From NCBI RefSeq assembly GCF_000710915.1, contig NZ_BAUA01000197.1, positions 21,649 to 85,648 of the forward strand: DNA of 64,000 nucleotides, written 5' to 3'. This document shows positions 54,226 through 63,381 of this stretch, piece by piece; the first letter of the stretch is position 1, and each line of letters opens with the position of its first letter. A model generated the notes under the pieces. That model was not told the DNA's origin and searched no databases. It was given only the letters and a program-made list of their open reading frames with translations. The translations under genes were made by a program, and so were the position numbers. Source of the stretch: Nocardia brasiliensis IFM 10847. Lineage in GTDB: Bacteria; Actinomycetota; Actinomycetes; Mycobacteriales; Mycobacteriaceae.

Positions 54226-54927
54226 ATGGTGGCGATAGCAGGCAAGGTGGCCCTGGTGACCGGGGGCCGGCGCGGGCTCGGCGCGGCACTGGTCGACGAA
54301 CTACTCGCGCGCGGGGCACGCAAGGTGTATTCCACCGCCCGCTCGGCGTACTCGGACCCGCGCCCGGAGGTGGTCACGGCCGAGCTCGAGGTACGTTCCG
54401 TCGAATCGGTCGCGGCGCTGGCGGAGCTCGCTTCCGATGTCGAGATCGTGTTCAACAACGCCGGGATTCTGCTGCCGGCGCCGTTGGCGACGGGTGACTT
54501 CGACAGTGTCACCGAGACATTCGACGTCAACGTGTTCGGGCCGCTGCGCGTGGCGCGCGCGTTCGCGCCGATCCTGGCCGCGAACGGCGGTGGGGCACTG
54601 GTGAACATGCATTCGGTGCTGTCCTGGTTGGCGGGCAGTGGTGCGTACGGGGCGTCCAAGGCGGCGGCGTGGTCGGTCACCAATTCGTTGCGAGTCGAGT
54701 TGGCGCAGCAGCGGACTCAGGTCGTCGGGGTGCACGCGGGCTTCATCGACACCGACATGGTCGCCGCCATCGCCCAGCCCAAGGCCACGCCCGTCGAGAT
54801 CGCCGGCCGGATCCTGGACGGTGTGGCGGCGGGGGATACCGAAGTGCTCGCCGACGCCGTCACCGTGGAGGTCAAGGCGGCGCTGTCCGGTCCGGTCGAG
54901 CGGCTGACCTTCGCGGCCGCCCGCTGA
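54226..54927 (+). CDS. Short-chain dehydrogenase/reductase
   Basis: The 233-residue protein has TGGRRGLGAALVDEL, FNNAG, Ser in NMHSVLSWL, and Tyr/Lys in YGASK. It is divergent from the hxlR gene and followed 24 bases later by a tautomerase gene, so the three form a regulated redox or detoxification unit. Confidence 0.9.
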   Translation: MVAIAGKVALVTGGRRGLGAALVDELLARGARKVYSTARSAYSDPRPEVVTAELEVRSVESVAALAELASDVEIVFNNAGILLPAPLATGDFDSVTETFDVNVFGPLRVARAFAPILAANGGGALVNMHSVLSWLAGSGAYGASKAAAWSVTNSLRVELAQQRTQVVGVHAGFIDTDMVAAIAQPKATPVEIAGRILDGVAAGDTEVLADAVTVEVKAALSGPVERLTFAAAR

Positions 54928-54951
54928 ACTCTGCTAGGAGTACGAAAAGTC

Positions 54952-55377
54952 ATGCCCCTGTGGACAATCCATCACACGCCCGGCATCTTCGGTGACGACG
55001 AGAAACGCCAGTTGGCCACGCGTATCGCCGACCACTACGAAAAGGTCGGCTTGCCGAGGTTCTACGTCGTCACCGTCTTCCAGGAGGCCCGCCCCGAGAA
55101 CTTCTACGTCGGCGGCGAACCCACCCCGTCCGGTGTGCGCATCGTCATCGACCACATCGCCCGCCGCAACCCCGACCAGGAAAGCCGCCGCCGCACCGCC
55201 CAATGGATCAAGGCCATCCTGCACCCCCACCTGACCCGGCACCCGAACCTGCACTGGGAGTTCCACGCCGACGAAACCAGCGAAGACCTCTGGATGATCA
55301 ACGGCCTGGTCCCCCCACCCGGCGGCTCCGACACCGAAAAGCTCTGGGCCGACCAGAATTCACCAGTCCCATACTGA
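54952..55377 (+). CDS. Tautomerase family protein (cis-CaaD-like)
   Basis: The 141-residue protein begins MPLWTIHHTPG, leaving Pro as the catalytic N-terminal residue of the tautomerase superfamily, and has the long double-repeat length of cis-3-chloroacrylic acid dehalogenase-like members, with an Arg-rich segment (RRTAQWIKAIL). Probably cotranscribed with the SDR gene. Natural substrate unknown. Confidence 0.85.
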   Translation: MPLWTIHHTPGIFGDDEKRQLATRIADHYEKVGLPRFYVVTVFQEARPENFYVGGEPTPSGVRIVIDHIARRNPDQESRRRTAQWIKAILHPHLTRHPNLHWEFHADETSEDLWMINGLVPPPGGSDTEKLWADQNSPVPY

Positions 55378-55496
55378 ACTGATCGCCCAGATCCCCTGCC
55401 TCGAACCGCCAGTCCTCGGTGTCGACTCGGGCCGACGGGAGACGCCGGGTACCGTTCGTCTGCACGAAACTTCAGTCCGTGACGGGGAGGGCGAAC

Positions 55497-56651
55497 GTGA
55501 CGCAGGAAGTCGGTGGGCGGCATTTCAGGCCGCCGGAGGACTCGCAGAAGATCAGTAAGGAAGATATCGCGAAAATGAAGGCGGGGTTCGCCGAACTCGA
55601 TCGACAGGCGGGCCGCCGTCACGGTTATTACCACGACGAGGATGTGCTTCCGCCCGGCGCGGGGGCGCTGACGGGGCTACCCCGCCGGGTGTACGGCGAT
55701 CGGTCGGTGGAGCCGTGGCCGGGCAGTGCGGACGAACGCGCGGCGTCGGCGAGCCGAGCCGCAGCCGAGCGCAAGCATCAGGAACAGATTCGAATCGCGT
55801 TGCAGTGGGCGGATATACCGGCGGCACTCCGGGCCGGGTACGACGAAACAGGGGTGTGGGAGCTTGCGTGGAAGAACGCATCATCACTGTCGGACCTCGA
55901 CGATCTGACCGAGTATCTCAATGCCGCAAGCCTTCCGGCGCGATCCGGCGTGGCCTGGGATCGGCAGGCAGTGCACGAGGTCATCGGGCTGTTGTGGCCG
56001 CAGGAGCGAGCAGGCGGATGGCCGCGCGCGGAGTTGGGCACCTATCCCGGGTATCTGGGGCCGTTACGGGACAAGCCTGGGCCCGTCACGCAGTTCTCGG
56101 TTACCGCCGCCCAGCGGGCCCAGTTCCATTGCCTGCGTTGCGGTGCTCGGTGGCCTGCCGGCTGGCCGGATACCGGCGACGGATTCAAGGACATACGTTG
56201 CCCGGACTGTGCGGCCCCGGGCGGCGGCAGCTGTGCCCGCGACACCGAACACAGCATCATCGACTTGCATTGGTTGACCGACCATTACGCGCCGCGGGCG
56301 GTGGAGTCGTGCGCTGTGTGCGGTACGCCGCGTGAGCTGGTCCCGCGCGGCTACAGCGGTCCGGAGCGAGTGTTGTACTGGACTTGCCCGAACGGCGACG
56401 CTTTGCGGCGCGACGAGCATTTTCTGACGGCGCTCGAACGCGCGGAATGGGAATCGACGGCTGCCCATCACGCCTACTGGCTGGCCGTCGACATGCTCCG
56501 GTTGGCGTACTACAGCGGCGAGGTCACGCACCTGCCGTTCGGTGCCACCTACGACACCCGTGACGGCAGCAACGAACGGTGGGTCTTCGGCCCGAACGGT
56601 TGGGAACTGTGGCCCGGAAGCGTTCGAGGACAGGACGGTACGCGTCCGTAG
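55497..56651 (+). CDS. Hypothetical protein with zinc-ribbon motifs
   Basis: The 384-residue protein starts at GTG behind GGGGAGG. It has a charged, helical N-terminal half without known domain. Residues about 225-310 contain cysteine pairs CLRC and CPDC, then CAVC and a later lone Cys (WTCPNGD), suggesting two zinc ribbons with treble-clef-like spacing. A tryptophan-rich end (WVFGPNGWELWPG) follows. No function assigned. Confidence 0.75.
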   Translation: MTQEVGGRHFRPPEDSQKISKEDIAKMKAGFAELDRQAGRRHGYYHDEDVLPPGAGALTGLPRRVYGDRSVEPWPGSADERAASASRAAAERKHQEQIRIALQWADIPAALRAGYDETGVWELAWKNASSLSDLDDLTEYLNAASLPARSGVAWDRQAVHEVIGLLWPQERAGGWPRAELGTYPGYLGPLRDKPGPVTQFSVTAAQRAQFHCLRCGARWPAGWPDTGDGFKDIRCPDCAAPGGGSCARDTEHSIIDLHWLTDHYAPRAVESCAVCGTPRELVPRGYSGPERVLYWTCPNGDALRRDEHFLTALERAEWESTAAHHAYWLAVDMLRLAYYSGEVTHLPFGATYDTRDGSNERWVFGPNGWELWPGSVRGQDGTRP

Positions 56652-56683
56652 GCCGTCGTTGTGCCCGGGTCGTGGGTTGCTTT

Positions 56684-56699
56684 ATGACTGACTGGTCAT
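56684..56699. promoter_or_regulatory. Palindrome upstream of tetR at 56713
   Basis: ATGAC-TGACTG-GTCAT is a perfect inverted repeat that ends 13 bases before the tetR start. A TetR-type autoregulatory operator is the simplest reading. Confidence 0.6.
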
Positions 56700-56712
56700 T
56701 CATAATAAGTCG

Positions 56713-57282
56713 GTGCCGAAGAGAGTTGATCGGGTTGCCCGGCAGGAGGAGATCCTCGACGCCGCTGTTCGGGTGTTCGCTCGCAAGGGGTTCGCGGCGG
56801 CGCGGATCGAGGATGTCGCGGCGGCGGCCGGTATCGCGAAGGGCAGTGTGTATCTGTACTTCGACAGCCGGGATGCGTTGCTGTCCGGCGTTTTCGAGAG
56901 TTATTCGGCGCGGGCCGCGCAGGTGCTCGGCGACCTCGGCGGGGGGAGCGGGCTGACGCGGTTGACGCGTCTGGTGCGCGGCATCGTGGACCTGCTCGCC
57001 GCGCATCCGGATCACGCACGCGTGCTCCTGGACGTGTGGGCCTCGAATCCGCCGCTCGACCTGGCCGCCATGTATCGCGAATACCGTGACGCCGTAGCCG
57101 ATCTCCTCGCTCAGGCGCAGGCCGAGGGCGAGCTCCGCGAGGGCATCGACACCCGGCATGCCGCGGTGATCGTCGGCGCGATCGAAGGCTGCCTGGTGCA
57201 GACGCTGGCCGATCCGCAGGTCTCGCTGCGCGACCTGGCCGACCCGCTCGTGCAGCTCTGTGTGGAAGGAATCCGGAAATGA
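56713..57282 (+). CDS. TetR family regulator
   Basis: The 189-residue regulator has ARIEDVAAAAGIAKGSVYLYFDSRDALLSG and a helical C-terminal domain. It starts at GTG just after an inverted repeat (56684..56699) and overlaps the following membrane-protein gene by ATGA, so it probably represses both. Confidence 0.9.
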   Translation: MPKRVDRVARQEEILDAAVRVFARKGFAAARIEDVAAAAGIAKGSVYLYFDSRDALLSGVFESYSARAAQVLGDLGGGSGLTRLTRLVRGIVDLLAAHPDHARVLLDVWASNPPLDLAAMYREYRDAVADLLAQAQAEGELREGIDTRHAAVIVGAIEGCLVQTLADPQVSLRDLADPLVQLCVEGIRK

Positions 57283-57809
57283 CCACGCTCACCGATCGAT
57301 TGATCGCACCGAACGCGACCCACGGCGAGGTCACCACCGCTTTCGCGGCGGCATTCGCCGGTGCGGCAACAGCTTTCGCGCTGAGCCTGCACGCCGACCT
57401 GGCGCCGTGGCGTGCCGCGATCGTCGCCCTGGTCGCCTTCGACATGTTCGGCGGCGCCGTCGTCAATGCGACGAACTCGGCGAAACGCTGGTACCACCGA
57501 CCCGGCCGGACCGCCGCCCACCACCTCGGCTTCGTCGCGATCCACCTGCAGCCGTTCATCTTGGCGGCGGTGGTGCCGGGGTTCACCTGGGCGAATGCGG
57601 TGGTCATCTACGCGCTCGCGCTGATCGGCGCGGTTGCGGTAACCATCTCGCCGGATGAGCTGCGCCGTCCGATCGCGTTCGGGGTGACGGCCTTCGCGAT
57701 CGTCGGCGTGACCAGTGTGCTGACGGTGCCACATGCGCTCTCGTGGTTCGCTCCGGTGCTGCTGATCAAGTTGCTGCTCGCGCATCTGCTGTCCGAAGGC
57801 GCCCGGTGA
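57279..57809 (+). CDS. Integral membrane protein
   Basis: The 176-residue protein has about five hydrophobic helices (FAAAFAGAATAFALSLHA, AAIVALVAFDMFGGAVVNATN, FVAIHLQPFILAAVVPGF, VIYALALIGAVAVTI, TAFAIVGVTSVL). No named family recognised with certainty. It is coupled to the TetR gene. Confidence 0.8.
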   Translation: MTTLTDRLIAPNATHGEVTTAFAAAFAGAATAFALSLHADLAPWRAAIVALVAFDMFGGAVVNATNSAKRWYHRPGRTAAHHLGFVAIHLQPFILAAVVPGFTWANAVVIYALALIGAVAVTISPDELRRPIAFGVTAFAIVGVTSVLTVPHALSWFAPVLLIKLLLAHLLSEGAR

Positions 57810-58067
57810 GATCGCCGGCGCACGGTGGGTGCCACGGTAGGATTCCGGTCCGAGGTCGGCGTGGCGCTCATCGCCCCGCACCGTAATTTCTCGATCATCC
57901 TCGCGTAATCTCCGATTGCCGTCCGGTCGGCACGCTTCTACGGTCATTACATGGCCGACTTGCCATCAGCAGAGGTGACGGCGACCGGTGGTCGCGTCAC
58001 GGCTCGCATATTCCGGTGAGTCCGCTGTACCGGCATGGTCTGCGCTGACGGGATGTGAGGGATTCGA

Positions 58068-61034
58068 GTGGCACCGCAGCAATGTTCAGGACTCGACGGG
58101 GCGGGCCCGGCCGCACTTCGGTTACGGATGTTGGGGCCGGTCGAGGTCTGGCTGGGCGACAAGCAACTCGAACTCGCCGCCCCGCAGTTGCTGGCCGTAC
58201 TTGCCATGCTCGCGGCCGAGCCCGGCCGCACTCTTTCGACGACGCAACTGGTCGCGCGCCTGTGGTCGGCGCGCCCGCCCAAGACCGCCGGCAGTGTGCT
58301 GCGCAACCATGTCCTCGCCCTGCGCAGGCAGTTCGACGCGCACGGGTACCCGGGTGCGGGGACCGAGTGGCTCGATTCGACGCGCGGCGGCTACCGGCTC
58401 GGGGTGCCGGTGGAGTTCGACGTGATCGCGGTCGAGGACCTGATCGCGGCCGCGGAAGCCGATCGGCGGGCGGGCGCGGCCGACGACGCGAATGCCAAGC
58501 TGGCCGCGGCCCAGCAGCTGTGGCGCGGGGATCCGCTGATCGGGCTGCCCGGCCCCTGGGCCGAGGGCGAGCGGACGCGACTGGATCGGTTGCGCCTGGC
58601 CATGTATGAGGTGGGGGTCTCGGTGGCGCTGGATCTCGGCCGGTACGCGACCGCCGTCGCGGAGTCGGAGGCGCTGATCGCGGCCGATCCGCACTGTGAG
58701 CGGTGGTACGAACTGCTGATGATCGCGCTGCACCGCAGCGGCAGGCGGGTCGAGGCCCTGGACGTCTACCGGACCGCGCGTCGGCTGCTCGCCGATGAAC
58801 TCGGCCTGGAGCCCGGGCCGGAGCTGGTGCGCCTGCATCAGCAGATCCTGTCGGCCGAGTCGATGGACACCGAGCCGGCCTACGAACCGCCGCCCGCGCC
58901 GAAGAGTTTCGATCTCCCGCGTGTCCCGGCGCAGTTGCCGCCGGATATCGCCGACTTCGTCGGGCGCGCGGAACTGGCCCGGGAGTTGGGCGGACTGCTC
59001 GACGCGGACTGCACCGGCCGCCCCGTGATCGCGATCACCGGCCTCGGCGGTGTCGGAAAGACCACGCTGGCAGTGCATCTCGCGCATCGCGCGCGCAAAC
59101 ACTATCCGGACGGCGTGCTGTATCTGGATCTCGGTGGCATGGACGAACATCCACGCTCGGCCGAGGTGCTGCTGGCGGTCGCGTTGCGCGCGTTCGGCAT
59201 CGAGCCCGGCGAGGTGCCGACGGAGCTGGCCGAGCGCACCGCGCTGTGGCGCGACACCGTGGCGGACAAGCGGGCGCTGCTGGTGCTGGACAACGCGCGC
59301 GACGTCGACCACCTCACCCCGCTGCTGCCCGGCGCCGGCACGGCGGCGGTCCTGGTGACCAGCCGTTCGAGCCTGGCGGAATTGTTCGGCGCGCGGCTGG
59401 TTCCGCTGGACGTGCTCACCCCGGACGAATCGCTGACGCTGTTGGAGCGCATGGCTTCGGTGCGGCGGGTATCGGACGAGCCGGACGCCGCGCGCGAAAT
59501 CCTGCACGCGTGCGGGCACCTGCCGGTTTCGCTGCGGATCGTCGGCGCGCGGCTGGCGAGCAGACCGAACTGGCGGCTCGCCGCGGTGGCCGAGCGGCTG
59601 GCCGACGAGCGCGGCCGGCTCGCCGAACTCGCGGTTGGCAATACCAGCGTGGAACACGTATTCCGGGACAGTTACCGGCAACTCGCGCCCGAGCTGGCGC
59701 GCGTGTTCGTCCTGGTCTCGTTCTCCGACGCGCCCGACCTGTCGGGCGCCGCGATCGCCGCGCTGATCGACCGGGAACCGGCCGAGGCCGAGCGACTCTG
59801 CGAAGCACTGGTCGATCTGGGCATGTTGCAGACGCCGGAATGGGGTCGCTACCGCTATCACGACCTGTTGCGACTGTTCGCTCGCGGAGTGGCCGATCAG
59901 TCGCAGCGGGGGGAATGGCCGCTCGCCCTGCGCAGGCTGCTCGACTTCTATCTGGCGAGCGCGAAAAACATTGTGGAACTTCGTGATCCGGGTGTCGGCA
60001 CGGAGTATTACGCCGTCACCGAACAGGCCGGGCAGCGCTTCACCGACGAGCGGCAATGTGCCGTCTGGGCGATGACCGAGCGATCCGGCCTGGTCGCGCT
60101 CTATCGGCAGGTCACTGAACTGCCGGATGCGCAGACCCGCATGCTCGCAGTGGATCTCGCGCTGTCGCTGGCCGTCGGCGGGGACGCGGGCGAGCATCTG
60201 CCGCAGGTGGCCGAGGCGCTCGAATTGATGAGTTACGCCGCGGAGAACGACGGCGACCTGCGGACCACGGCGCGTGCCCAACTGGCCGCCGCCGTCGCCC
60301 GGCTGGTCGGCATGGGCGATCTGAGTGCCGGGCACATCCTGCGCCAGGCCGGTGCGATGTTGCGCGAGGCGGGCGATCGCCCCGGCGCCATCCTCGCCGA
60401 ACAGATGCTCGGCACGGCGATGGCCTACCAGGAGAAGGTGGACGTGGCCGTGGAGCACTTCCGGCGGGCCATCGAACTGGGCCGCCAGGACGGCAACCAG
60501 TGGAGCGAGGGGATGGGCTGGGCGACCCTGGCCCGCGCCTACTGCGATGCGCGGCGCTGGCCGGAAGCGGTCGAGGCCGCGGGCAAAGCCCTGTTCCTCG
60601 CGCGCATGGTGGGAAGCCTCCGGCTCGAATCAATGGCGTTGCACGAGTTGGGCTTTGCGACGTTGCAGCGGGGTGATCCGGCGGAAGGGCGGGAACTGTG
60701 CGAGCGGGCGCTCGCGGTGGCCCGCCGCGACGGACGCCGGCATCAGGAGGGCTGGGCGCTGGCCCGGCTCGCCGAGGTGACCCTTTGCAGCGGCGACGCC
60801 GAAGCCGCGGTGCCGATCGCGGCGGAGGCCGTGCGGGCGCTCACCGAGGTCTCGGCCACCGTGCGCCGGCTGCGGGCCATGCGGGTGTACAGCCGCGCGC
60901 TCACCGCCGCCGGGCGCGGCGACGAAGCCGAGCCGATCATGCGCAAGGTCGCGCAATCGCGCCGCCACATCGGCTTGCCCGTGCCCGGGCGTCCGGCCGA
61001 GAACCCGGCGCCCGCCACGCTCACCGCCAGCTGA
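58068..61034 (+). CDS. SARP/AfsR-type regulator with NB-ARC and TPR domains
   Basis: The 988-residue regulator has a winged-helix DNA-binding domain (about 17-95), a BTAD domain (about 100-265), an NB-ARC ATPase domain (about 295-560) with Walker A GLGGVGKTT near residue 325 and VLDNARDVD as Walker B, and C-terminal TPR-like helices to the end. AfsR-type proteins activate secondary metabolism genes. It starts at GTG. No obvious biosynthetic cluster lies next to it in the window. Confidence 0.92.
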   Translation: MAPQQCSGLDGAGPAALRLRMLGPVEVWLGDKQLELAAPQLLAVLAMLAAEPGRTLSTTQLVARLWSARPPKTAGSVLRNHVLALRRQFDAHGYPGAGTEWLDSTRGGYRLGVPVEFDVIAVEDLIAAAEADRRAGAADDANAKLAAAQQLWRGDPLIGLPGPWAEGERTRLDRLRLAMYEVGVSVALDLGRYATAVAESEALIAADPHCERWYELLMIALHRSGRRVEALDVYRTARRLLADELGLEPGPELVRLHQQILSAESMDTEPAYEPPPAPKSFDLPRVPAQLPPDIADFVGRAELARELGGLLDADCTGRPVIAITGLGGVGKTTLAVHLAHRARKHYPDGVLYLDLGGMDEHPRSAEVLLAVALRAFGIEPGEVPTELAERTALWRDTVADKRALLVLDNARDVDHLTPLLPGAGTAAVLVTSRSSLAELFGARLVPLDVLTPDESLTLLERMASVRRVSDEPDAAREILHACGHLPVSLRIVGARLASRPNWRLAAVAERLADERGRLAELAVGNTSVEHVFRDSYRQLAPELARVFVLVSFSDAPDLSGAAIAALIDREPAEAERLCEALVDLGMLQTPEWGRYRYHDLLRLFARGVADQSQRGEWPLALRRLLDFYLASAKNIVELRDPGVGTEYYAVTEQAGQRFTDERQCAVWAMTERSGLVALYRQVTELPDAQTRMLAVDLALSLAVGGDAGEHLPQVAEALELMSYAAENDGDLRTTARAQLAAAVARLVGMGDLSAGHILRQAGAMLREAGDRPGAILAEQMLGTAMAYQEKVDVAVEHFRRAIELGRQDGNQWSEGMGWATLARAYCDARRWPEAVEAAGKALFLARMVGSLRLESMALHELGFATLQRGDPAEGRELCERALAVARRDGRRHQEGWALARLAEVTLCSGDAEAAVPIAAEAVRALTEVSATVRRLRAMRVYSRALTAAGRGDEAEPIMRKVAQSRRHIGLPVPGRPAENPAPATLTAS

Positions 61035-61086
61035 GCGCGAGCGGCTCGCGGCGCTTCAACAGAGATCATCTGGGTATCGGACCAGC

Positions 61087-62451
61087 ATGAGCCTCGCGTT
61101 GAAGCGGACGGTGAGCACACCCCTGCTGTATTTCTTCATACTCGGCGACACCCTCGGCGCCGGCGTCTATGTGCTGGTCGGTTCGGTGGCGGGGGAGAGC
61201 GGCGGCGCGGTTTGGCTGCCGCTGCTGGTCGCGCTCGCGCTCGCCACCCTCACCGCGGCGTCCTACGCCGAATTGGCGACCCGGTATCCGCGGGCGGGCG
61301 GGTCCGCGCACTACGTCACCACGGCATTCGGGCCCGCCGCCGGATCGTTCGTCGGATTCTGCATGCTGGCGGCCGGGCTGGTTTCGGTAGGCGCGCTGGC
61401 CAGGGCCTTCGCCGGGGACTACCTGCAGGCGCTGATCTCGTTGCCCGCGGCGGCGGTCGTGGTGGTCTTCCTGGCCGCGCTCGCCGCGCTCAACATTCGC
61501 GGGATCAAAGAGTCCCTGCGCGCCAATGTCGCGGCGACGCTGATCGAATTGGGCGGGCTGGTCCTGATCATCGGGCTCGGCGCGTGGATCATCGCGCGCG
61601 GCGACGGCGACCTGCATCGCGTCACCGAGGTGGGCACCGCCGAGCACGGTCCGTTCGGCGCGGTGCTGGCCGGGACCGTACTCGCGTTCTACTCGTTCGT
61701 CGGGTTCGAGACGTCGGTGAATCTGGCCGAAGAGATCGAGAACCCGCGTCGCTCGTATCCGCGGGCGTTGTTCGGCGCATTGCTCACCGCGGGCGTGGTC
61801 TATGTGCTGATCGGCTTCGTGGCCAGTGCCAGCGTGCCCACCGGGCAACTGAGCGGGTCCAGTGGTCCGCTGCTCGAGGTGGTGCGGGCGGCCGGGGAGC
61901 TGCCGGATTGGTTGTTCAGTCTGATCGCGCTGGTGGCGGTGGCGAACGGGGCGCTGCTCACCGGCATCATGTCGTCCCGGTTGACCTATGGCATGGCCCG
62001 GGACGGCTTGCTGCCGCCGCTCTTCGCCCGGGTGCTGCCGGGGCGGCGGACGCCGTGGGTGGCGATCCTGGCGACCTCCGCGGTCTCCCTGGTGCTCGCC
62101 TCGACCGGCGAAGTCGATTCGCTCGCAGCCACTTTGGTGCTGTTGCTGCTCGTCGTGTTCGCCGCCGTCAACGCCGCGGTGCTGGTGCTGCGCCGCACCG
62201 CGGGCGGCGAACCGGACCATTTCCGGGTGCCGGCGGTCATCCCGTGGCTGGGCCTGGCGTCGTGCCTGTTCCTGTTCACCCGGATCGAGGGCGAAGTGTG
62301 GTTGCGGGGACTGATCCTGGTCACCCTCGGAGTCGCGCTCGCCGCGATCAACGCGGTCCGCGCCCGCAACGGCGGCGAACTACGGACCAGAGAGTCCGCC
62401 GACGCCGAACCGGACGAACGTTTTGCCCGCGCCGATGAGGGAAGGGCGTAA
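61087..62451 (+). CDS. APC-family amino acid permease
   Basis: The 454-residue protein has 12 membrane helices and the APC opening YFFILGDTLGAGVYVLVGSVAG, then LATRYPRAGGSAHYV. It likely imports or exchanges amino acids or related cations. It follows the SARP regulator by 52 bases and might share its transcript. Confidence 0.9.
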   Translation: MSLALKRTVSTPLLYFFILGDTLGAGVYVLVGSVAGESGGAVWLPLLVALALATLTAASYAELATRYPRAGGSAHYVTTAFGPAAGSFVGFCMLAAGLVSVGALARAFAGDYLQALISLPAAAVVVVFLAALAALNIRGIKESLRANVAATLIELGGLVLIIGLGAWIIARGDGDLHRVTEVGTAEHGPFGAVLAGTVLAFYSFVGFETSVNLAEEIENPRRSYPRALFGALLTAGVVYVLIGFVASASVPTGQLSGSSGPLLEVVRAAGELPDWLFSLIALVAVANGALLTGIMSSRLTYGMARDGLLPPLFARVLPGRRTPWVAILATSAVSLVLASTGEVDSLAATLVLLLLVVFAAVNAAVLVLRRTAGGEPDHFRVPAVIPWLGLASCLFLFTRIEGEVWLRGLILVTLGVALAAINAVRARNGGELRTRESADAEPDERFARADEGRA

Positions 62452-62514
62452 GGGAGCTACATGGTGCCGCAGGCCGGCACCGCCCTCACCGAGGACGAGT
62501 GGCGCACACCGTGA

Positions 62515-63252
62515 TCACACGCGTTCGTGGACGGTGAGCAGTAGATGGTCGAAGCGGGTGCGGAGTTCGACCATCGAGCCGCCGAGAGCGGTGAACTCGG
62601 AGAGTAGCTGGGTGGCCAGGACACGCAGTTCGACACCGCTCTCCTGGGCGCGCCAGACGAGCACGCGGAAGGCTTGGTCGGCGCTGATTCCATAGACCAG
62701 CCGGAGCGCGCCTTTGGCCTGTTCGATGGCGGCGCGGGCGGCGTACAGCTCGGGTAGGGCATCGTTGAGGGTTTGCCTGCGATCCTCGGCGAGGGTGTCG
62801 GTGATATCGACGTAGTAGCCGGACGTACCGACCACTCTCGCCATGTCGTCGTACATGTCGTCACCGACCACCAGCACGTGGCGTACCCGTCCTCTGGTGT
62901 CGATGATCCGGTGTCTGCTGCAGAACGGCTCACCGGTTTCGACGGTGCGCGCAATGGTGTTCGCGACCTGTTCCCGATCGTCCGGATGTTTGTGGGAGAG
63001 CAGCAGTTCGGTGGTCGGCTGGACGGTGCCCGGTGCGTAGCCGTGGATCTGGGCGACCTCGTCGGACCATTCCCAGCGCTCGTCGGCCAGCCAGAACCGG
63101 AAGGTGCCCGCGTTCTGCCACGCGCCCGTGCCGAGGACCTCTTCGATCGGACTGATCGGCTCGATTCCGGGATCGAGCAGTGGTGTCGCCGCGCCTTGGT
63201 TGTCGTTGCCGTCGCCCCGCGCGATGTTCGGCGTATCGACAGGCTGATCCAC
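62515..63252 (-). CDS. PAS and ANTAR domain regulator
   Basis: The 245-residue protein has a PAS_3-type sensor (about 50-155; WEWSDEVAQIHGYAPG, HRIIDTRGRVRHVLVVGDD) and an ANTAR domain (about 165-235; LYAARAAIEQAKGALRLVYGISADQAFRVLVWRAQESG). It is a second ANTAR regulator in the window and should act by RNA-based antitermination. Single gene. Confidence 0.92.
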   Translation of the reverse strand: MDQPVDTPNIARGDGNDNQGAATPLLDPGIEPISPIEEVLGTGAWQNAGTFRFWLADERWEWSDEVAQIHGYAPGTVQPTTELLLSHKHPDDREQVANTIARTVETGEPFCSRHRIIDTRGRVRHVLVVGDDMYDDMARVVGTSGYYVDITDTLAEDRRQTLNDALPELYAARAAIEQAKGALRLVYGISADQAFRVLVWRAQESGVELRVLATQLLSEFTALGGSMVELRTRFDHLLLTVHERV

Positions 63253-63381
63253 GAACTGCCCCTTCCCACCTCGACCGACTTCGTTGCTGTGTGGTCGGCT
63301 GGCGGGGTCTGGGGCAGCGCGTTCCGAGCGACAAGATTACCGCGCGCCGCCGACAGCTCGTCGGCGAGGCGCGCCGAGATG

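Noticed and set aside
58122..60458. A 778-codon open frame on the minus strand
   Set aside because: It is antisense to the SARP/NB-ARC regulator, which has clear Walker A and BTAD motifs; the antisense translation shows no domain.
61066..62220. A 384-codon minus-strand frame
   Set aside because: Its composition is rich in Arg, Gln and Gly without motifs, and it is antisense to the APC permease.
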